The notes: a model not told the origin generated them from the sequence alone. A stretch of DNA of 64,000 nt from DASZPL01 sp035550315 (GCA_035550315.1 DASZPL010000094.1:37151-101150); one strand, 5' to 3'. Counted from the first letter of the stretch, positions 33,502 to 43,614 are shown. A program made the numbers and translations.

Positions 33502-34590
33502 TCATTCGGTGGCCGCGTCGAGCACCAGTCGGGCCAGCGCCTCGTCGGCGTCGCGGCGGCCGAACGCCGCGGCGGCCGCGCTCATCCCGGCCGTCGCAGC
33601 CGGATCGCTGAGCAACGGCAGCACCTCGGCGGCCAACCGGTCACTCGACAGCTGCGCGTCGTCGACCATCACGCCGCCGCCGGCGGCGACCACCGGCGCC
33701 GCGTTGAGGCGCTGCTCACCGTTGCCGATCGGGAGCGGCACGTACACCGCCGGCAGGCCGACGGCGGTGAGCTCGGCCACGGTCATCGCCCCCGCGCGGC
33801 AGACCGCGAGATCGGCTGCGGCGTACGCCGCTGCCATGTCCTCGATGTACGGCGCCGTGACCCAGCCGTCGCCCACGCCCACCTCCGCCAATCCGGCCGT
33901 GACCTCCTCGTGGTTCGCCGAGCCGGTGGCGTGCAGCACCTCGATGCCGGCGTCACGTAGTCGCGGCGCGGCCGCAACCGCGGCTTGGTTGAGTCGCCGC
34001 GCGCCTTGCGAGCCGCCGAAGACAAGCAGCACGGGCCCATCCTCGCGCAACCCCCACCGACGGCGGGCCGCCGCGCGCGCGGCCGGGCGATCCAGCACGG
34101 CGATGGCGCGACGCAGCGGCATGCCAACCGGGACCGCGCCCGGCAGCCTGATGCCCGGCGATGCCACGGCCACCCGGGCCGCCAGCCGCGCGCCGACCCG
34201 ATTCGCCAGGCCCGGCCGCCCGTTTGCCTCATGGACGACGATCGGGATGCGCCGGCGCGCGGCCAGGTACGCCGGCAGGGCGACGTAACCGCCGAAGCCG
34301 AGCACGACCGCAGGCTGCACCCGGTCCTGCACCGCGCGGGCCGCCGCCACCGCCCGCCGCAGCCGCCACGGCACCGCCGCCAGGTCGGCGCCCACCCGCC
34401 GGGGCAACGGCACCGGCGGGATCAGGGCGAGCTCGTAACCCTGGGCCGGCACCAGCCGGGTCTCCAGCCCGCGTTCGGTGCCCAGCATCACGATCTCGAC
34501 GTCGCCACGCATCCGCTGCAACGCCGCGGCGGTGGCGAGCGCTGGCTCGACATGGCCGGCGGTGCCACCGCCGGCCAGCAGCACCCTCAC
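33502..34590 (-). CDS. murG: Undecaprenyl-PP-MurNAc-pentapeptide GlcNAc transferase
   Basis: 362 aa GT28. VRVLLAGGGTAGHVEPALA is the glycine-rich acceptor loop, VVLGFGGYVALPAYLAA follows, and VFGGSQGARRLNQAA and CRAGAMTVAELTAVGLPAVYVPLP form the UDP-GlcNAc site. It makes lipid II. The GTG at 34590 overlaps the ftsW stop (GTGA). Confidence 0.97.
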   Translation of the reverse strand: MRVLLAGGGTAGHVEPALATAAALQRMRGDVEIVMLGTERGLETRLVPAQGYELALIPPVPLPRRVGADLAAVPWRLRRAVAAARAVQDRVQPAVVLGFGGYVALPAYLAARRRIPIVVHEANGRPGLANRVGARLAARVAVASPGIRLPGAVPVGMPLRRAIAVLDRPAARAAARRRWGLREDGPVLLVFGGSQGARRLNQAAVAAAPRLRDAGIEVLHATGSANHEEVTAGLAEVGVGDGWVTAPYIEDMAAAYAAADLAVCRAGAMTVAELTAVGLPAVYVPLPIGNGEQRLNAAPVVAAGGGVMVDDAQLSSDRLAAEVLPLLSDPAATAGMSAAAAAFGRRDADEALARLVLDAATE

Positions 34591-35840
34591 CGGCTGCGAA
34601 TCACCCGCGGCAGCGCCCGCATCCGGTCGGCCCGGCGAGCCGCGAGAGCCGCGGCGGCGCCCGGCTCCCGCCGAGCGAACGACACCAGCATCCCGATCGC
34701 CAGCATCTCCGGCACCAGCGCCGAGCCGCCGAAGGAGACCAGCGGCAGCGGGATGCCGGTGATCGGCAGCAGGCCGACGACCGCGCCCAGGTTGACCAGC
34801 GCCTGGCCGAGCAGCCACGCGGTGATGGCGACCGCGGCCAGCTGGCTGAACCGGTCGGTGCAGCGCTGCGCGATCCGGATGCCGGCGTACCCCAGCAGCG
34901 CGAACAGGCCGAGGACGACGAACGTGCCGAGCAGCCCGAGTTCCTCGCCGATGATGGCGAAGATGTAGTCGGTGTACTGGTTCGGCAGGTAACCGAACTT
35001 CTCCCGGCTGGCGCCGAGCCCGACGCCGAACCAGCCGCCGGAGGACAGCGCGTAGAGACCCTGGCAGGCCTGGTAGCCGATGCCGAGCGCGTTGTGCGAC
35101 GCGCACGGGTCACGGAAACCGACCAGCCGGCGCAACCGGTACGGCTCGGTCACCGCAAGCAGCAAGCCGATGCCGGCGCCGACCGCGGCAAGCTGCCCGA
35201 ACACCCGCAGCGGCGCGCCCGCCGTGAACAGCAACGCCATGGTGACGACGGCCAGCACGACCGTCGTCCCCATGTCGGGTTGCGCCATGACCAGCAACGC
35301 CATCAGCAGGAAGCCGGGCAGCAGCGGGATCAACAGGTGCTTGGTCTGCCCGAGCCGCTTCTCCTTGCGCGCCAACAGGTCCGCGCCCCAGAGCACGAGG
35401 GCGAGCTTCGCGAGCTCGGCCGGCTGGAACTGGATGCCGCCCGGCAACGCGATCCAGCGGGTCGCACCGGAGACATTGACGCCGACGCCCGGCAGCAGGA
35501 CCAGCACCAGCAGCGCGAGCGAGCCGAGCAGCAACGGATAGCCGAGCGCCCGGTAGGCCCGGGTCGGCAGTCGCGAGCCGAACCAGAGCACGGGCAACCC
35601 GATGGCCACCCACAGCGCCTGCTTCTCCGCGATCGCGAACGACGAGCCGGAAGAGGTGTACGACGTCACGCTCGACGCCGAGAGCACCATCATCAGCCCG
35701 AACCCGAGCAGCAGCACCGAGGTGCCGGTTACCAGGTAGTACGACGTCAGCGGCTTGGCCAGCAGGCTGCGGATCGCGGCCGCGATCGGCGAGCTGCGCC
35801 GGGTACCGGAGCGGCGGGCCGCAGCAGCGGTCGTGCTCAC
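34587..35840 (-). CDS. ftsW: SEDS peptidoglycan polymerase FtsW
   Basis: 417 aa, about ten helices. SEDS landmarks: GVGVNVSGATRWIALPGGIQ (FtsW/RodA box), FQPAELAKLALV, MAQPDMGTTVVL with the catalytic Asp region, and TGIPLPLVSFGGSAL at the end. It polymerises lipid II at the septum with FtsI. Four-nt overlaps with murD upstream and murG downstream. Confidence 0.96.
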   Translation of the reverse strand: MSTTAAAARRSGTRRSSPIAAAIRSLLAKPLTSYYLVTGTSVLLLGFGLMMVLSASSVTSYTSSGSSFAIAEKQALWVAIGLPVLWFGSRLPTRAYRALGYPLLLGSLALLVLVLLPGVGVNVSGATRWIALPGGIQFQPAELAKLALVLWGADLLARKEKRLGQTKHLLIPLLPGFLLMALLVMAQPDMGTTVVLAVVTMALLFTAGAPLRVFGQLAAVGAGIGLLLAVTEPYRLRRLVGFRDPCASHNALGIGYQACQGLYALSSGGWFGVGLGASREKFGYLPNQYTDYIFAIIGEELGLLGTFVVLGLFALLGYAGIRIAQRCTDRFSQLAAVAITAWLLGQALVNLGAVVGLLPITGIPLPLVSFGGSALVPEMLAIGMLVSFARREPGAAAALAARRADRMRALPRVIRSR

Positions 35841-37264
35841 GACCGCACTGTGCGCCGGGCGGCGGCGGCGAACCGGTCGCCGCGCTCGGCGTAATCGCGG
35901 AACATGTCCAGGCTGGCGGCGGCGGGCGCGAGCAGCACCGTGTCTCCGGGCCGCGCCAGCTCCGCGGCGAGACCGACCGCCTCATCCATCCCTCTAGTCT
36001 CGCTGGCATCGACTGTCACAACCGGCACATCCGGCGCGTGTCGCGCCAGCGCGTCGGCGATCTCCGCCCGGTCGCGACCGATCAGGACGACGCCGCGCAG
36101 CCGATGACGTTGGGCCGCAACCAGCGGTGCCGCGTCGGCGCCTTTCAGCAGGCCGCCGGCGATCCAGACCACGGACTCATAGCTCGACAGGCTGGCAGCA
36201 GCGGCGTGCGGGTTCGTCGCCTTCGAGTCGTCGACCCAGGTCACGCCGCCGCCGGTCGCCACGACCTCGTTGCGGTGCCGGCCCGGCCGGTATGCCCGCA
36301 ACCCGTCGCGCACCGCCGTCCAGGACATCGGGTGGGCCAGCCCGAACACCCGGGTGACCGCGGCAGCCGCCACCGCGTTGGCAACGTTGTGCGGCCCGAC
36401 GACCGCCAGCTCGTCCAGCCGCACCAACCGGATGGCGTGGTCGACGTACTCCGGCTCCGGCTCGGCCGGCGTCACGCCGCTGGTGGTGTCTACGATCGAG
36501 CCGTCGACGACACCGAACCCGCCCGACATGGGCGCGCCCATGGTGAACGGGTGCGGACAGTCGAGCGGCGACTCGGCCGCCAGCCGGGCAACCAGCGGGT
36601 CGTCGGCGTTGTAGGTGCCGCACCCGCCGTACCGCCAGATCGCCGCCTTGTCGGCGGCGTACGCCTCGAGCGAGCCGTGCCAGTCCAGGTGGTCTTCGGC
36701 GATGTTGAGCAGCACCGCGGCTTCCGGCGCCAGGTCGCGGCTCCAGTGCAGCTGGAAGCTGGACAGCTCGGCGACGATGACGTCGTACGGCGTCGGATCC
36801 AGCACCGCCTCGATCAGCGGCAGCCCGACGTTGCCCGCGGCCGCCGTGCGGTAGCCGGCCGCCCGCAGGATCGCCTCGACCATACCGACCGTGGTGGTCT
36901 TGCCGTTGGTGCCGGTGACGCCCACCCAAGGCGCCGCCGATCCCTCGTCACCTCCCGGCCGCAGCCGCCACGCCAGCTCCGGCTCGCCGATCACCTCAAT
37001 GCCGGCGCGTGCAGCCGCCGCCAGCAGCGGCTGGTCCGGCCGCCATCCCGGCGAGGTCACGATCAGCTCGCTGTCCACCGGCGTCTCCGCGTCACCGAGT
37101 CGCACCTCGGCGCCGAGCCCGCGCAGCTCGTCAGCCGTAGCCTGCTCGGCCTCACCGTCGCGAGCGTCGACCACCGTCACCCGCACGCCCCGTTGCAGCA
37201 GCGCTCGGGCGGCGGCGCGACCGGACAGGCCGAGCCCGGCAACGACGGCGCGGCGGGGGTTCAC
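35837..37264 (-). CDS. murD: UDP-N-acetylmuramoyl-L-alanine--D-glutamate ligase
   Basis: 475 aa. VVAGLGLSGRAAARALL is the N-terminal nucleotide-binding fold, GVTGTNGKTTTVGMVEAIL the P-loop, and WVDDSKATNPHAAAASL the MurD-specific C-domain signature with the phosphate-binding Lys. It adds D-Glu to UDP-MurNAc-L-Ala. Ten bp after mraY. Confidence 0.98.
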   Translation of the reverse strand: MNPRRAVVAGLGLSGRAAARALLQRGVRVTVVDARDGEAEQATADELRGLGAEVRLGDAETPVDSELIVTSPGWRPDQPLLAAAARAGIEVIGEPELAWRLRPGGDEGSAAPWVGVTGTNGKTTTVGMVEAILRAAGYRTAAAGNVGLPLIEAVLDPTPYDVIVAELSSFQLHWSRDLAPEAAVLLNIAEDHLDWHGSLEAYAADKAAIWRYGGCGTYNADDPLVARLAAESPLDCPHPFTMGAPMSGGFGVVDGSIVDTTSGVTPAEPEPEYVDHAIRLVRLDELAVVGPHNVANAVAAAAVTRVFGLAHPMSWTAVRDGLRAYRPGRHRNEVVATGGGVTWVDDSKATNPHAAAASLSSYESVVWIAGGLLKGADAAPLVAAQRHRLRGVVLIGRDRAEIADALARHAPDVPVVTVDASETRGMDEAVGLAAELARPGDTVLLAPAAASLDMFRDYAERGDRFAAAARRTVRS

Positions 37265-37274
37265 GAACCGACCA

Positions 37275-38330
37275 CTACTGCGACAGGAATGCGGCGTAGA
37301 ACACGCCCAACCCGAAGGCCACCGCCAGGCCCGCGATGATCCAGAACCGCACGATCACGGTGTTCTCGTTCCAGCCCGCCAGCTCGAAGTGGTGATGGAA
37401 CGGCGCCATGTTGAACACCCGTCGGCCGAATCCGCGGAACGCGGCAACTTGGATGATGACCGACAGCGTCTCGATCACGAACAACCCGCCCAACACGAAC
37501 AGCAGCAACTCGGTGCGGGTCGTCATCGCGATCCCGGCGAACGCGCCACCGAGGGCAAGCGAGCCGGTGTCGCCCATGAAGATGCGCGCCGGCGACGCGT
37601 TCCACCACAGGAAGCCGAAACAGGCACCCATCCCGGCGGCCGCGATGACGGCGACGTCGAGCGGGTCGCGCACGTGGTAGCAGCTGGCCTCGGATGAGAT
37701 CACGCAGTTGTTGCCGAACTGCCAGAACGCGATCACGACGTACGACCCGAACACCATGCACGATGCGCCGCTGGCGAGCCCGTCCAAGCCGTCCGTGAGG
37801 TTCACGCCGTTCGACGTCCCGGTCACCATGAGGTACGCCCAGATCACGAACCCGACGGCGGTGAAGTCGAGAGCGTAGTCGCGCGTGAACGACAGGTGGG
37901 TCGACACCGGCGACAGCCCGTGGCTGTTGGTGAAGTGGATGGCGAGTACGCCGAAGACGACCGCCACCAGCGCCTGCCCGGCGAACTTCGCGATCGGCCG
38001 AAGCCCCAGGCTGCGCTGCTTGCGGATCTTGATGAAGTCGTCGACGAAGCCGACCGCGCCGAGCCCGGTCATGAGGAACAGCACCAGCAGCCCGGAGGCG
38101 GTGAACCCGCGCAGGAACACGACGTGCGCCAACAGGTAGCCGAACAACGTCGCACCGATGATCACGGTGCCGCCCATCGTCGGCGTGCCGCGTTTGGTGT
38201 GGTGCGTGGTCGGTCCGTCGTCGCGAATCAGCTGGCCGTAGCCCTTGAGCCGCAACGTCCGGATGGCGAACGGCGTGCCGATCAACGAGATGACCAACGA
38301 GCCGAGGGCCGCGACGAGCACGTTTCTCAT
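37275..38330 (-). CDS. mraY: Phospho-N-acetylmuramoyl-pentapeptide transferase
   Basis: 351 aa, about ten helices. TMGGTVIIGATL, the catalytic/Mg region GFVDDFIKIRKQRSLGL, NLTDGLDGLASG, FMGDTGSLALGG and the PFHHHFELAGW loop are all present. It makes lipid I on undecaprenyl phosphate. The ATG at 38330 overlaps the murF stop; a 20-codon extension upstream lies within murF and is not used. Confidence 0.98.
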   Translation of the reverse strand: MRNVLVAALGSLVISLIGTPFAIRTLRLKGYGQLIRDDGPTTHHTKRGTPTMGGTVIIGATLFGYLLAHVVFLRGFTASGLLVLFLMTGLGAVGFVDDFIKIRKQRSLGLRPIAKFAGQALVAVVFGVLAIHFTNSHGLSPVSTHLSFTRDYALDFTAVGFVIWAYLMVTGTSNGVNLTDGLDGLASGASCMVFGSYVVIAFWQFGNNCVISSEASCYHVRDPLDVAVIAAAGMGACFGFLWWNASPARIFMGDTGSLALGGAFAGIAMTTRTELLLFVLGGLFVIETLSVIIQVAAFRGFGRRVFNMAPFHHHFELAGWNENTVIVRFWIIAGLAVAFGLGVFYAAFLSQ

Positions 38331-39739
38331 CGGCCGCTCCGGGCCGGCGTCCTGGCATGCCCGGACAACAGCGCCTCGGCCACGGTCCACAGACCCAGGG
38401 CGTTCGATGCCTTCACGAGCACGGTGTCGTCCGCATCAAGCTCGGCCGTGAGCATGGCGACCGCAGCTGCGACGTCGGCAACGGTCTCGGCCCGCTGCGC
38501 GCCCCCGAGCTGCTCACTCGCACCCTCCACGATCGTGCTGCCGCCGGCTCCGACACCGAGGATGACGTCAACGCCGGCCACCGCCGCGTAGCGACCCACC
38601 TCGCGGTGCAGCTCGCCGCTGTCGGGCCCGAGCTCGCGCATCTCGCCGACGACCGCCCAGCTGCGTCCGCGACGCCCGTCGGCCAGTCGCTGGAGCGCGT
38701 CGATGCCAGTGCGCATCGACTCCGGGTTGGCGTTGTATGCATCGTCGATCACGACCAGTCCGTCGTCGCGCCGCCCGACCTGCATCCGGTGCGCGCTGAC
38801 CGGCCGAGCCTCCGCCAGCGCCGCAACCACGGCGTCGAGGCTGAGACCGGCATGCAGGCCGACCGCGGCCGCGGCCGCCGCGTTGCCGGCGTTGTGCGCG
38901 CCGGTCAACCCGAGCCGGACGTCGGCATCGCCCCACGGCGTGACCAGCCGGAACGACGGATGCGCCGCGTCGTCGAGCTCCAGCTCCTCGATCCGCACCT
39001 CGGCGTCGCGATGGCGACCGAAGCGAATCACCGGAGCCGCCGTCCGAGCGCGCATCGACATCACGAGGTCATCGTCGGCACACAGCACCGCCAGGCCATC
39101 GCCGGGCAATGCCTCGACCAGCTCACCCTTCGCGGTCGCGATCGCCTCGCGCGATCCGAGCTCCGACAGGTGCGCCGACCCGACGTTCAGCACCACGGCC
39201 ACCGACGGCTGGGCAATCCCCGTGAGGTACGCGATGTGGCCGAGGCCTCGGGTGCTGTACTCCAGCACCAGGTGGCGGGTCTGCTCGGTCACCCGCAGGG
39301 CGGTGAGCGGCAGGCCGATCTCGTTGTTGAACGAGCCCGGCGGCGCCACGGTCTCGCCGTGACGTGACAGCACGGCAGCGACCAGGTCCTTAGTGCTGGT
39401 CTTGCCGGAGGAGCCGGTGATGCCGACGACATCGCAGGTCGTCGTACGTCGCAACACCGCGGTGGCGAGGAGGCCGAGCGCGGCGGCCGGGTCCGTCACC
39501 ACGACCGCGGCCCCCGTCACCGGCCGGGCGACGAGTGCCGCAGTTGCACCGCGCTGCAACGCATCCGTGACGTGCTCGTGCCCGTCGGTGTGCTCGCCGA
39601 TCATCGCCACGAACAGCGACCCGGCAGCGACTTCGCGCGAGTCGACGACCACGGGTCCGGACACGACGGCCGCGGGGTCCGCGCCTGCCAGCTGCCCGTG
39701 CACCGCCTCGGCAACCTCGGCGAGCGTCAGCGGAATCAC
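38327..39739 (-). CDS. murF: UDP-N-acetylmuramoyl-tripeptide--D-alanyl-D-alanine ligase
   Basis: 470 aa. The P-loop is GITGSSGKTSTKDLVAAVL (the GSSGKTSTK form typical of MurF), then NNEIGLPLT, AHNAGNAAAAAAVG and DDAYNANPESM. It adds D-Ala-D-Ala to the UDP-MurNAc-tripeptide. 4-nt overlaps at both ends. Confidence 0.98.
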   Translation of the reverse strand: MIPLTLAEVAEAVHGQLAGADPAAVVSGPVVVDSREVAAGSLFVAMIGEHTDGHEHVTDALQRGATAALVARPVTGAAVVVTDPAAALGLLATAVLRRTTTCDVVGITGSSGKTSTKDLVAAVLSRHGETVAPPGSFNNEIGLPLTALRVTEQTRHLVLEYSTRGLGHIAYLTGIAQPSVAVVLNVGSAHLSELGSREAIATAKGELVEALPGDGLAVLCADDDLVMSMRARTAAPVIRFGRHRDAEVRIEELELDDAAHPSFRLVTPWGDADVRLGLTGAHNAGNAAAAAAVGLHAGLSLDAVVAALAEARPVSAHRMQVGRRDDGLVVIDDAYNANPESMRTGIDALQRLADGRRGRSWAVVGEMRELGPDSGELHREVGRYAAVAGVDVILGVGAGGSTIVEGASEQLGGAQRAETVADVAAAVAMLTAELDADDTVLVKASNALGLWTVAEALLSGHARTPARSGR

Positions 39740-41238
39740 GATGCGCCCGCTCGCCGGTGGGACAACGCCTCGCGGGCCACCAACCGGTCATCGAACGGCG
39801 AGACGACGCCGGCGATCTCTTGTCCCTGCTCGTGTCCCTTGCCGGCGATCACCACCACGTCGCCGGTGCGGGCTGCGTCGATCGCGTGCTCGATCGCGAC
39901 CCGTCGGTCGAGGATGCTCGTGACCTCCGCGCCGGCCGGCACACCGCTTCGCATCGCATCGAGAATCGCCGCCGGGTCCTCGGAGCGCGGGTTATCACTC
40001 GTCAGGATGGCGAGGTCGGCGGTCGCGGCGGTGTTGCCCATCTGCGGGCGCTTGGCTCGGTCGCGGTCACCACCGCAGCCGACCACGACGATGACGCGAT
40101 GGCCGCCGGCCAGCTCGCGGGCGGTGGCGATCAACGCGGCGAGCGCGGCCGGGGTGTGCGCATAGTCGACGAGGACGGCGAACGGCTGGCCGGCCTCGAC
40201 CCGCTCCATCCGGCCCGGCACACCGGCCAGCTCCGCGATGCCGCGTCGCACCGCATCGGCATCGGCACCGACGCGGCGCAACGCCACGTAGGCGATCGCC
40301 GCATTGGCCAGGTTGACCGTGCCGGCGAGGGACGTCGTCAGCCACACGTCCTCGGCCTCCGGGCCCACCAGCCGGCACCGGCCGCTCGCAGGCTCGTCGG
40401 TCCGAACCCATTCGGCGCCGCGCCGGCCCACCGTGGTGACGGGCACCTCGGCCTCGCGCGCCAGCCGCTGGCCCCACTCGTCGTCGATACACACCACGGC
40501 CTGCCGACTCAGCTCCGGCGTGAACAACCGCGCCTTGGCCGCGTAGTACGACGCCATGTCCGGATGAAAGTCGAGATGATCCTGCGACAGGTTGGTGAAC
40601 AGCGCGACGTCGAATCGCAGCCCGCCGACCCGGTCGAGGGCAAGCGCGTGGCTGGAGACCTCCATCGCAACGCTGTCCGCGCAGGCTTCACGGAGGACGG
40701 CGAGCAGCGCCTGCAGGTCGGTCGCTTCCGGCGTCGTCCGGGCGCTCGGTAGCCGCCGGCCGCCGAGCCGGGTCTCGATGGTGCCGATCAACGCCGGGTT
40801 GCGACCGGCCGCGCGCAACCCCGCCTCGAGCAGGTACGCCGTGGTCGTCTTGCCATTGGTTCCGGTCACCCCGAACAGCTGCAACGTCTCGGCCGGGTCG
40901 TGGTACGCCCACGCCGCGGCCGGGCCGATCGCGACCCGCGGGTCGGCCACCACGACGACCGGCAACCCGGTCGCGGCGGCGCGTTCGTGGCTTTCAGCGT
41001 CGGTGAGCACGGCGACGGCTCCGGCGTCGGCCGCCGCCTCGACGTGTTCGACGCCGTGAGTTGCCGCGCCTTCCCTCGCCACGTAGAGGTCGCCGGGCCG
41101 CACGCTTCGTGAGTCGTGGGTGATGCCGGTCACCGCGACGTCAGAGTCGCCGGTCAGCCGCGCCTGGTCGAGCCGCGGCAGCAACGAGCCGAGCGGCTGC
41201 GGCGGGACGGAGAGCGGACGGGTGGGCAGGTCAGGCAT
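39736..41238 (-). CDS. murE: UDP-MurNAc-L-Ala-D-Glu--2,6-diaminopimelate ligase
   Basis: 500 aa. THDSRSVRPGDLYVA, GVTGTNGKTTTAYLLEAGL, MEVSSHALALDRV and LFTNLSQDHLDFH identify MurE. SDNPRSEDP contains the DNPR motif that selects meso-diaminopimelate, so the wall is predicted to be of the DAP type rather than lysine or ornithine. It is 22 bp after ftsI. Confidence 0.98.
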   Translation of the reverse strand: MPDLPTRPLSVPPQPLGSLLPRLDQARLTGDSDVAVTGITHDSRSVRPGDLYVAREGAATHGVEHVEAAADAGAVAVLTDAESHERAAATGLPVVVVADPRVAIGPAAAWAYHDPAETLQLFGVTGTNGKTTTAYLLEAGLRAAGRNPALIGTIETRLGGRRLPSARTTPEATDLQALLAVLREACADSVAMEVSSHALALDRVGGLRFDVALFTNLSQDHLDFHPDMASYYAAKARLFTPELSRQAVVCIDDEWGQRLAREAEVPVTTVGRRGAEWVRTDEPASGRCRLVGPEAEDVWLTTSLAGTVNLANAAIAYVALRRVGADADAVRRGIAELAGVPGRMERVEAGQPFAVLVDYAHTPAALAALIATARELAGGHRVIVVVGCGGDRDRAKRPQMGNTAATADLAILTSDNPRSEDPAAILDAMRSGVPAGAEVTSILDRRVAIEHAIDAARTGDVVVIAGKGHEQGQEIAGVVSPFDDRLVAREALSHRRAGAS

Positions 41239-41260
41239 CGCGAGGCACGTTACCCGGCCA

Positions 41261-42997
41261 TCACCACTTCAGCGTCAGCTTCGGCGGCCGCTGGAACGAC
41301 GGCGGGATGCCCATCGTCTGCAACGCAAAGGACATGACCGACCGGAAGACGGGACCGGCGACGCTGCCGCCGAAGTGGTCGCCTTGCGGCCGCTGCAGCA
41401 CGACCTCACAGACCAGCTTCGGGTGGTTGGCCGGGGCCATGCCGACGAACGACGCGGTGTAGCCGGCGCCGGAGTACCCGCCGTGGCCGTTCGGCCGGTT
41501 GGCGGTGCCGGTCTTGCCGGCGACCGAGTAGCCGTTGATCGCGGCCTCCGGCGCGGTGCCCTCCTCGGAGACGACCGCTTGCAGCATCCGCCGCATCTGC
41601 TTCGCCACGTGCGCACTGACGACGCGGTGGTGAGCGGGTCGCGGTGCTGACCGGTAGCGACCGCCTGGACCGACGGTGCCCTCCACGAGCTGCGGTTCCA
41701 CGCGAACCCCGTCGTTGGCGATGGTGGAGTACGCCGTCGCCACCTGGATTGCGGTGACGTCGATGCCTTGCCCGAATGACACCGTCGGCAGCGTCGTACC
41801 CGACCACTGTGACGGCGGCGGCAACAGGCCCTCGCTCTCCCCCGGCAACCCGATGCCCGTTGGCGCGCCGAACCCGAACGCCCGCAGGTAGTGGTAGAGC
41901 CGCTGCTGGCCGAGCTGCTTCGCGATTTGGATCGCGCCGATGTTGCTCGAGTGGCCGAGGATCCCGGTCACCGTCAGGTGTTCCGTGCCATGGGTCTCGG
42001 CGTCGTGGAACGTGGTGCCGGCGTAGCGGTAGGTGTTCGGGATGACGAACGGCGAGTCGGGGGTAACCAGCCCGTCCTGCAGCGCGCCCGAGACCGTGAT
42101 CACCTTGTTGACGCTGCCGGGCTCGTAGGGATCGCTGACGGCGGGGTTGCCGAGGTCGGCGGCGTTCGCCGTCGCCAGATGGTTGGGGTTGAAGCTCGGC
42201 GCCGAGGCCAACGCGAGGATCTGACCGTTGCGCGGGTTCTCGACGATCACCGTGCCCGACAGCGAATGGGTTTGCGCGACCCGCGTGGCGATCGCCCGCT
42301 GCGCCGCCCATTGGATGTCGCGCTGCAACGACAACCGCAGGGTCGTGCCAGGCACGGCGTCCTTCACGACGTTGCGGCCGTCGGGGATCGGGGTGCCGGC
42401 CGCGCCCACCTCGAAGATCCGCTCGCCGGATCGCCCGGCCAGCAGGTGCTGGTCGGCGTACTCCAACCCGCCCAGCCCGGCGCCGTTGCTGCCGACGTAG
42501 CCGACCACGTTGGCTGCGAGCGAACCCGACGGGTAGACCCGCTTGTTGGTGTCCAGGGTCGTGATCCCCGGCAGCTTCAGCTTCAGTACGGCGTCACCGA
42601 GGGCGGGGCTGACCGCCGGTGCCAGCAGCGCGTATTGCCCCGCACCGCTGAGCAACGTCGTCAGCGATCCAACGCTGCGATGCAACAACGGGGCGAGGGT
42701 GGCAGCGGTCGCGGCGGGGTGGACGACCTGACTGGGGTCGGCCACGACGTCGCGGGCATCCACGGTTTCCGCGATCGGGTGACCGTCGCGATCGGTGATC
42801 GCGCCGCGGACCGCCGGCAGGGTCACCTTTTGCATCGCCTGGTCCTGCGCCAGCGTCGCGTACTTTGACCGGTCCAAGCCCTGCAGCTGCAGCAACCGGC
42901 CGCCGATCAGCGACAGCACCATCAACGTGATGATCAGCACGGCTTGCAGCCGGACCCGCGGGCTCGGGGTTCGCCGGCGCCGTCGCGTGGTTGCCAC
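41261..42997 (-). CDS. ftsI: Septal class B penicillin-binding protein (FtsI/PBP3)
   Basis: 578 aa. One transmembrane helix (residues 18-36), the pedestal domain, then the transpeptidase with SVNK (Ser295 nucleophile, Lys298), SSN, and KTGTA. The SxxK region is preceded by the usual EPGS. No PASTA domain is present. It crosslinks septal peptidoglycan with FtsW. Located 5 bp after the FtsL-like gene. Confidence 0.96.
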   Translation of the reverse strand: MATTRRRRRTPSPRVRLQAVLIITLMVLSLIGGRLLQLQGLDRSKYATLAQDQAMQKVTLPAVRGAITDRDGHPIAETVDARDVVADPSQVVHPAATAATLAPLLHRSVGSLTTLLSGAGQYALLAPAVSPALGDAVLKLKLPGITTLDTNKRVYPSGSLAANVVGYVGSNGAGLGGLEYADQHLLAGRSGERIFEVGAAGTPIPDGRNVVKDAVPGTTLRLSLQRDIQWAAQRAIATRVAQTHSLSGTVIVENPRNGQILALASAPSFNPNHLATANAADLGNPAVSDPYEPGSVNKVITVSGALQDGLVTPDSPFVIPNTYRYAGTTFHDAETHGTEHLTVTGILGHSSNIGAIQIAKQLGQQRLYHYLRAFGFGAPTGIGLPGESEGLLPPPSQWSGTTLPTVSFGQGIDVTAIQVATAYSTIANDGVRVEPQLVEGTVGPGGRYRSAPRPAHHRVVSAHVAKQMRRMLQAVVSEEGTAPEAAINGYSVAGKTGTANRPNGHGGYSGAGYTASFVGMAPANHPKLVCEVVLQRPQGDHFGGSVAGPVFRSVMSFALQTMGIPPSFQRPPKLTLKW

Positions 42998-43002
42998 AGC
43001 CG

Positions 43003-43614
43003 TCAGTGCCCGCGCTGGTGCGGCGTGGTGGTGTGCTTGGTCGTGGCGGTCGTCGCCGTCGAGTGATGTGACTTCGACGGCTTTGCGTCCGCGCCACCTG
43101 ACTGCTTCGCCGTGGTCGCCGACTTTCCGGTGTCTCCCGGCGGCGTCGACGTTGTGGTGGTGGTCGTGGTCGGGTTGCTCGTCGCGGGCGGCGGTGTCAC
43201 CGGCACCTGCAGCCCGACCGCCCGGCCAGGGCCGACCCGATGGAACGACTGGACCGTCGACGGTCGCATTCCCAGCGCCGTCGCCTTCGCCAGCAAGGCG
43301 TGCGGTGCCGCGAGCCGCTGGTTGACCAGTTCCAGATGCTGCTCCTGGTCCACCAACGCGGCGACTTTCTGCTTCAGCGCGTTGACTTGAAACCCGTCCT
43401 GCGCCGACATCGTGTGGAGCAACAGCAGCCCGACCAGACCGCCGACCAGAATTGCGCCGAGCAGGATCGCGAACGGCAACCGCCCGACCTGGGATGGCGC
43501 CGGCCGGACCAGCTCGAGCCGTGGCCGTGACCGGGCCGTCTCGCCACGGGCGGGTGACGCCTGCCGTGACGGCTGTGCCGGCGGAAGGCGCCGCGCCGGG
43601 GCTGCCGTGGTCAT
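43003..43614 (-). CDS. ftsL: FtsL-like septum formation protein with long Thr/Pro-rich tail
   Basis: 203 aa. A basic cytoplasmic head (about 45 residues), one helix (FAILLGAILVGGLVGLLLL), a short leucine-zipper-like coiled coil (NALKQKVAALVDQEQHLELVNQRL), then RPSTVQSFHRVGPGRAVGL. This layout and the position between rsmH and ftsI identify FtsL. The last ~65 residues are Thr/Pro/Ser/His-rich low complexity and would be outside the membrane. The start overlaps the rsmH stop by 4 nt. Confidence 0.85.
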   Translation of the reverse strand: MTTAAPARRLPPAQPSRQASPARGETARSRPRLELVRPAPSQVGRLPFAILLGAILVGGLVGLLLLHTMSAQDGFQVNALKQKVAALVDQEQHLELVNQRLAAPHALLAKATALGMRPSTVQSFHRVGPGRAVGLQVPVTPPPATSNPTTTTTTTSTPPGDTGKSATTAKQSGGADAKPSKSHHSTATTATTKHTTTPHQRGH

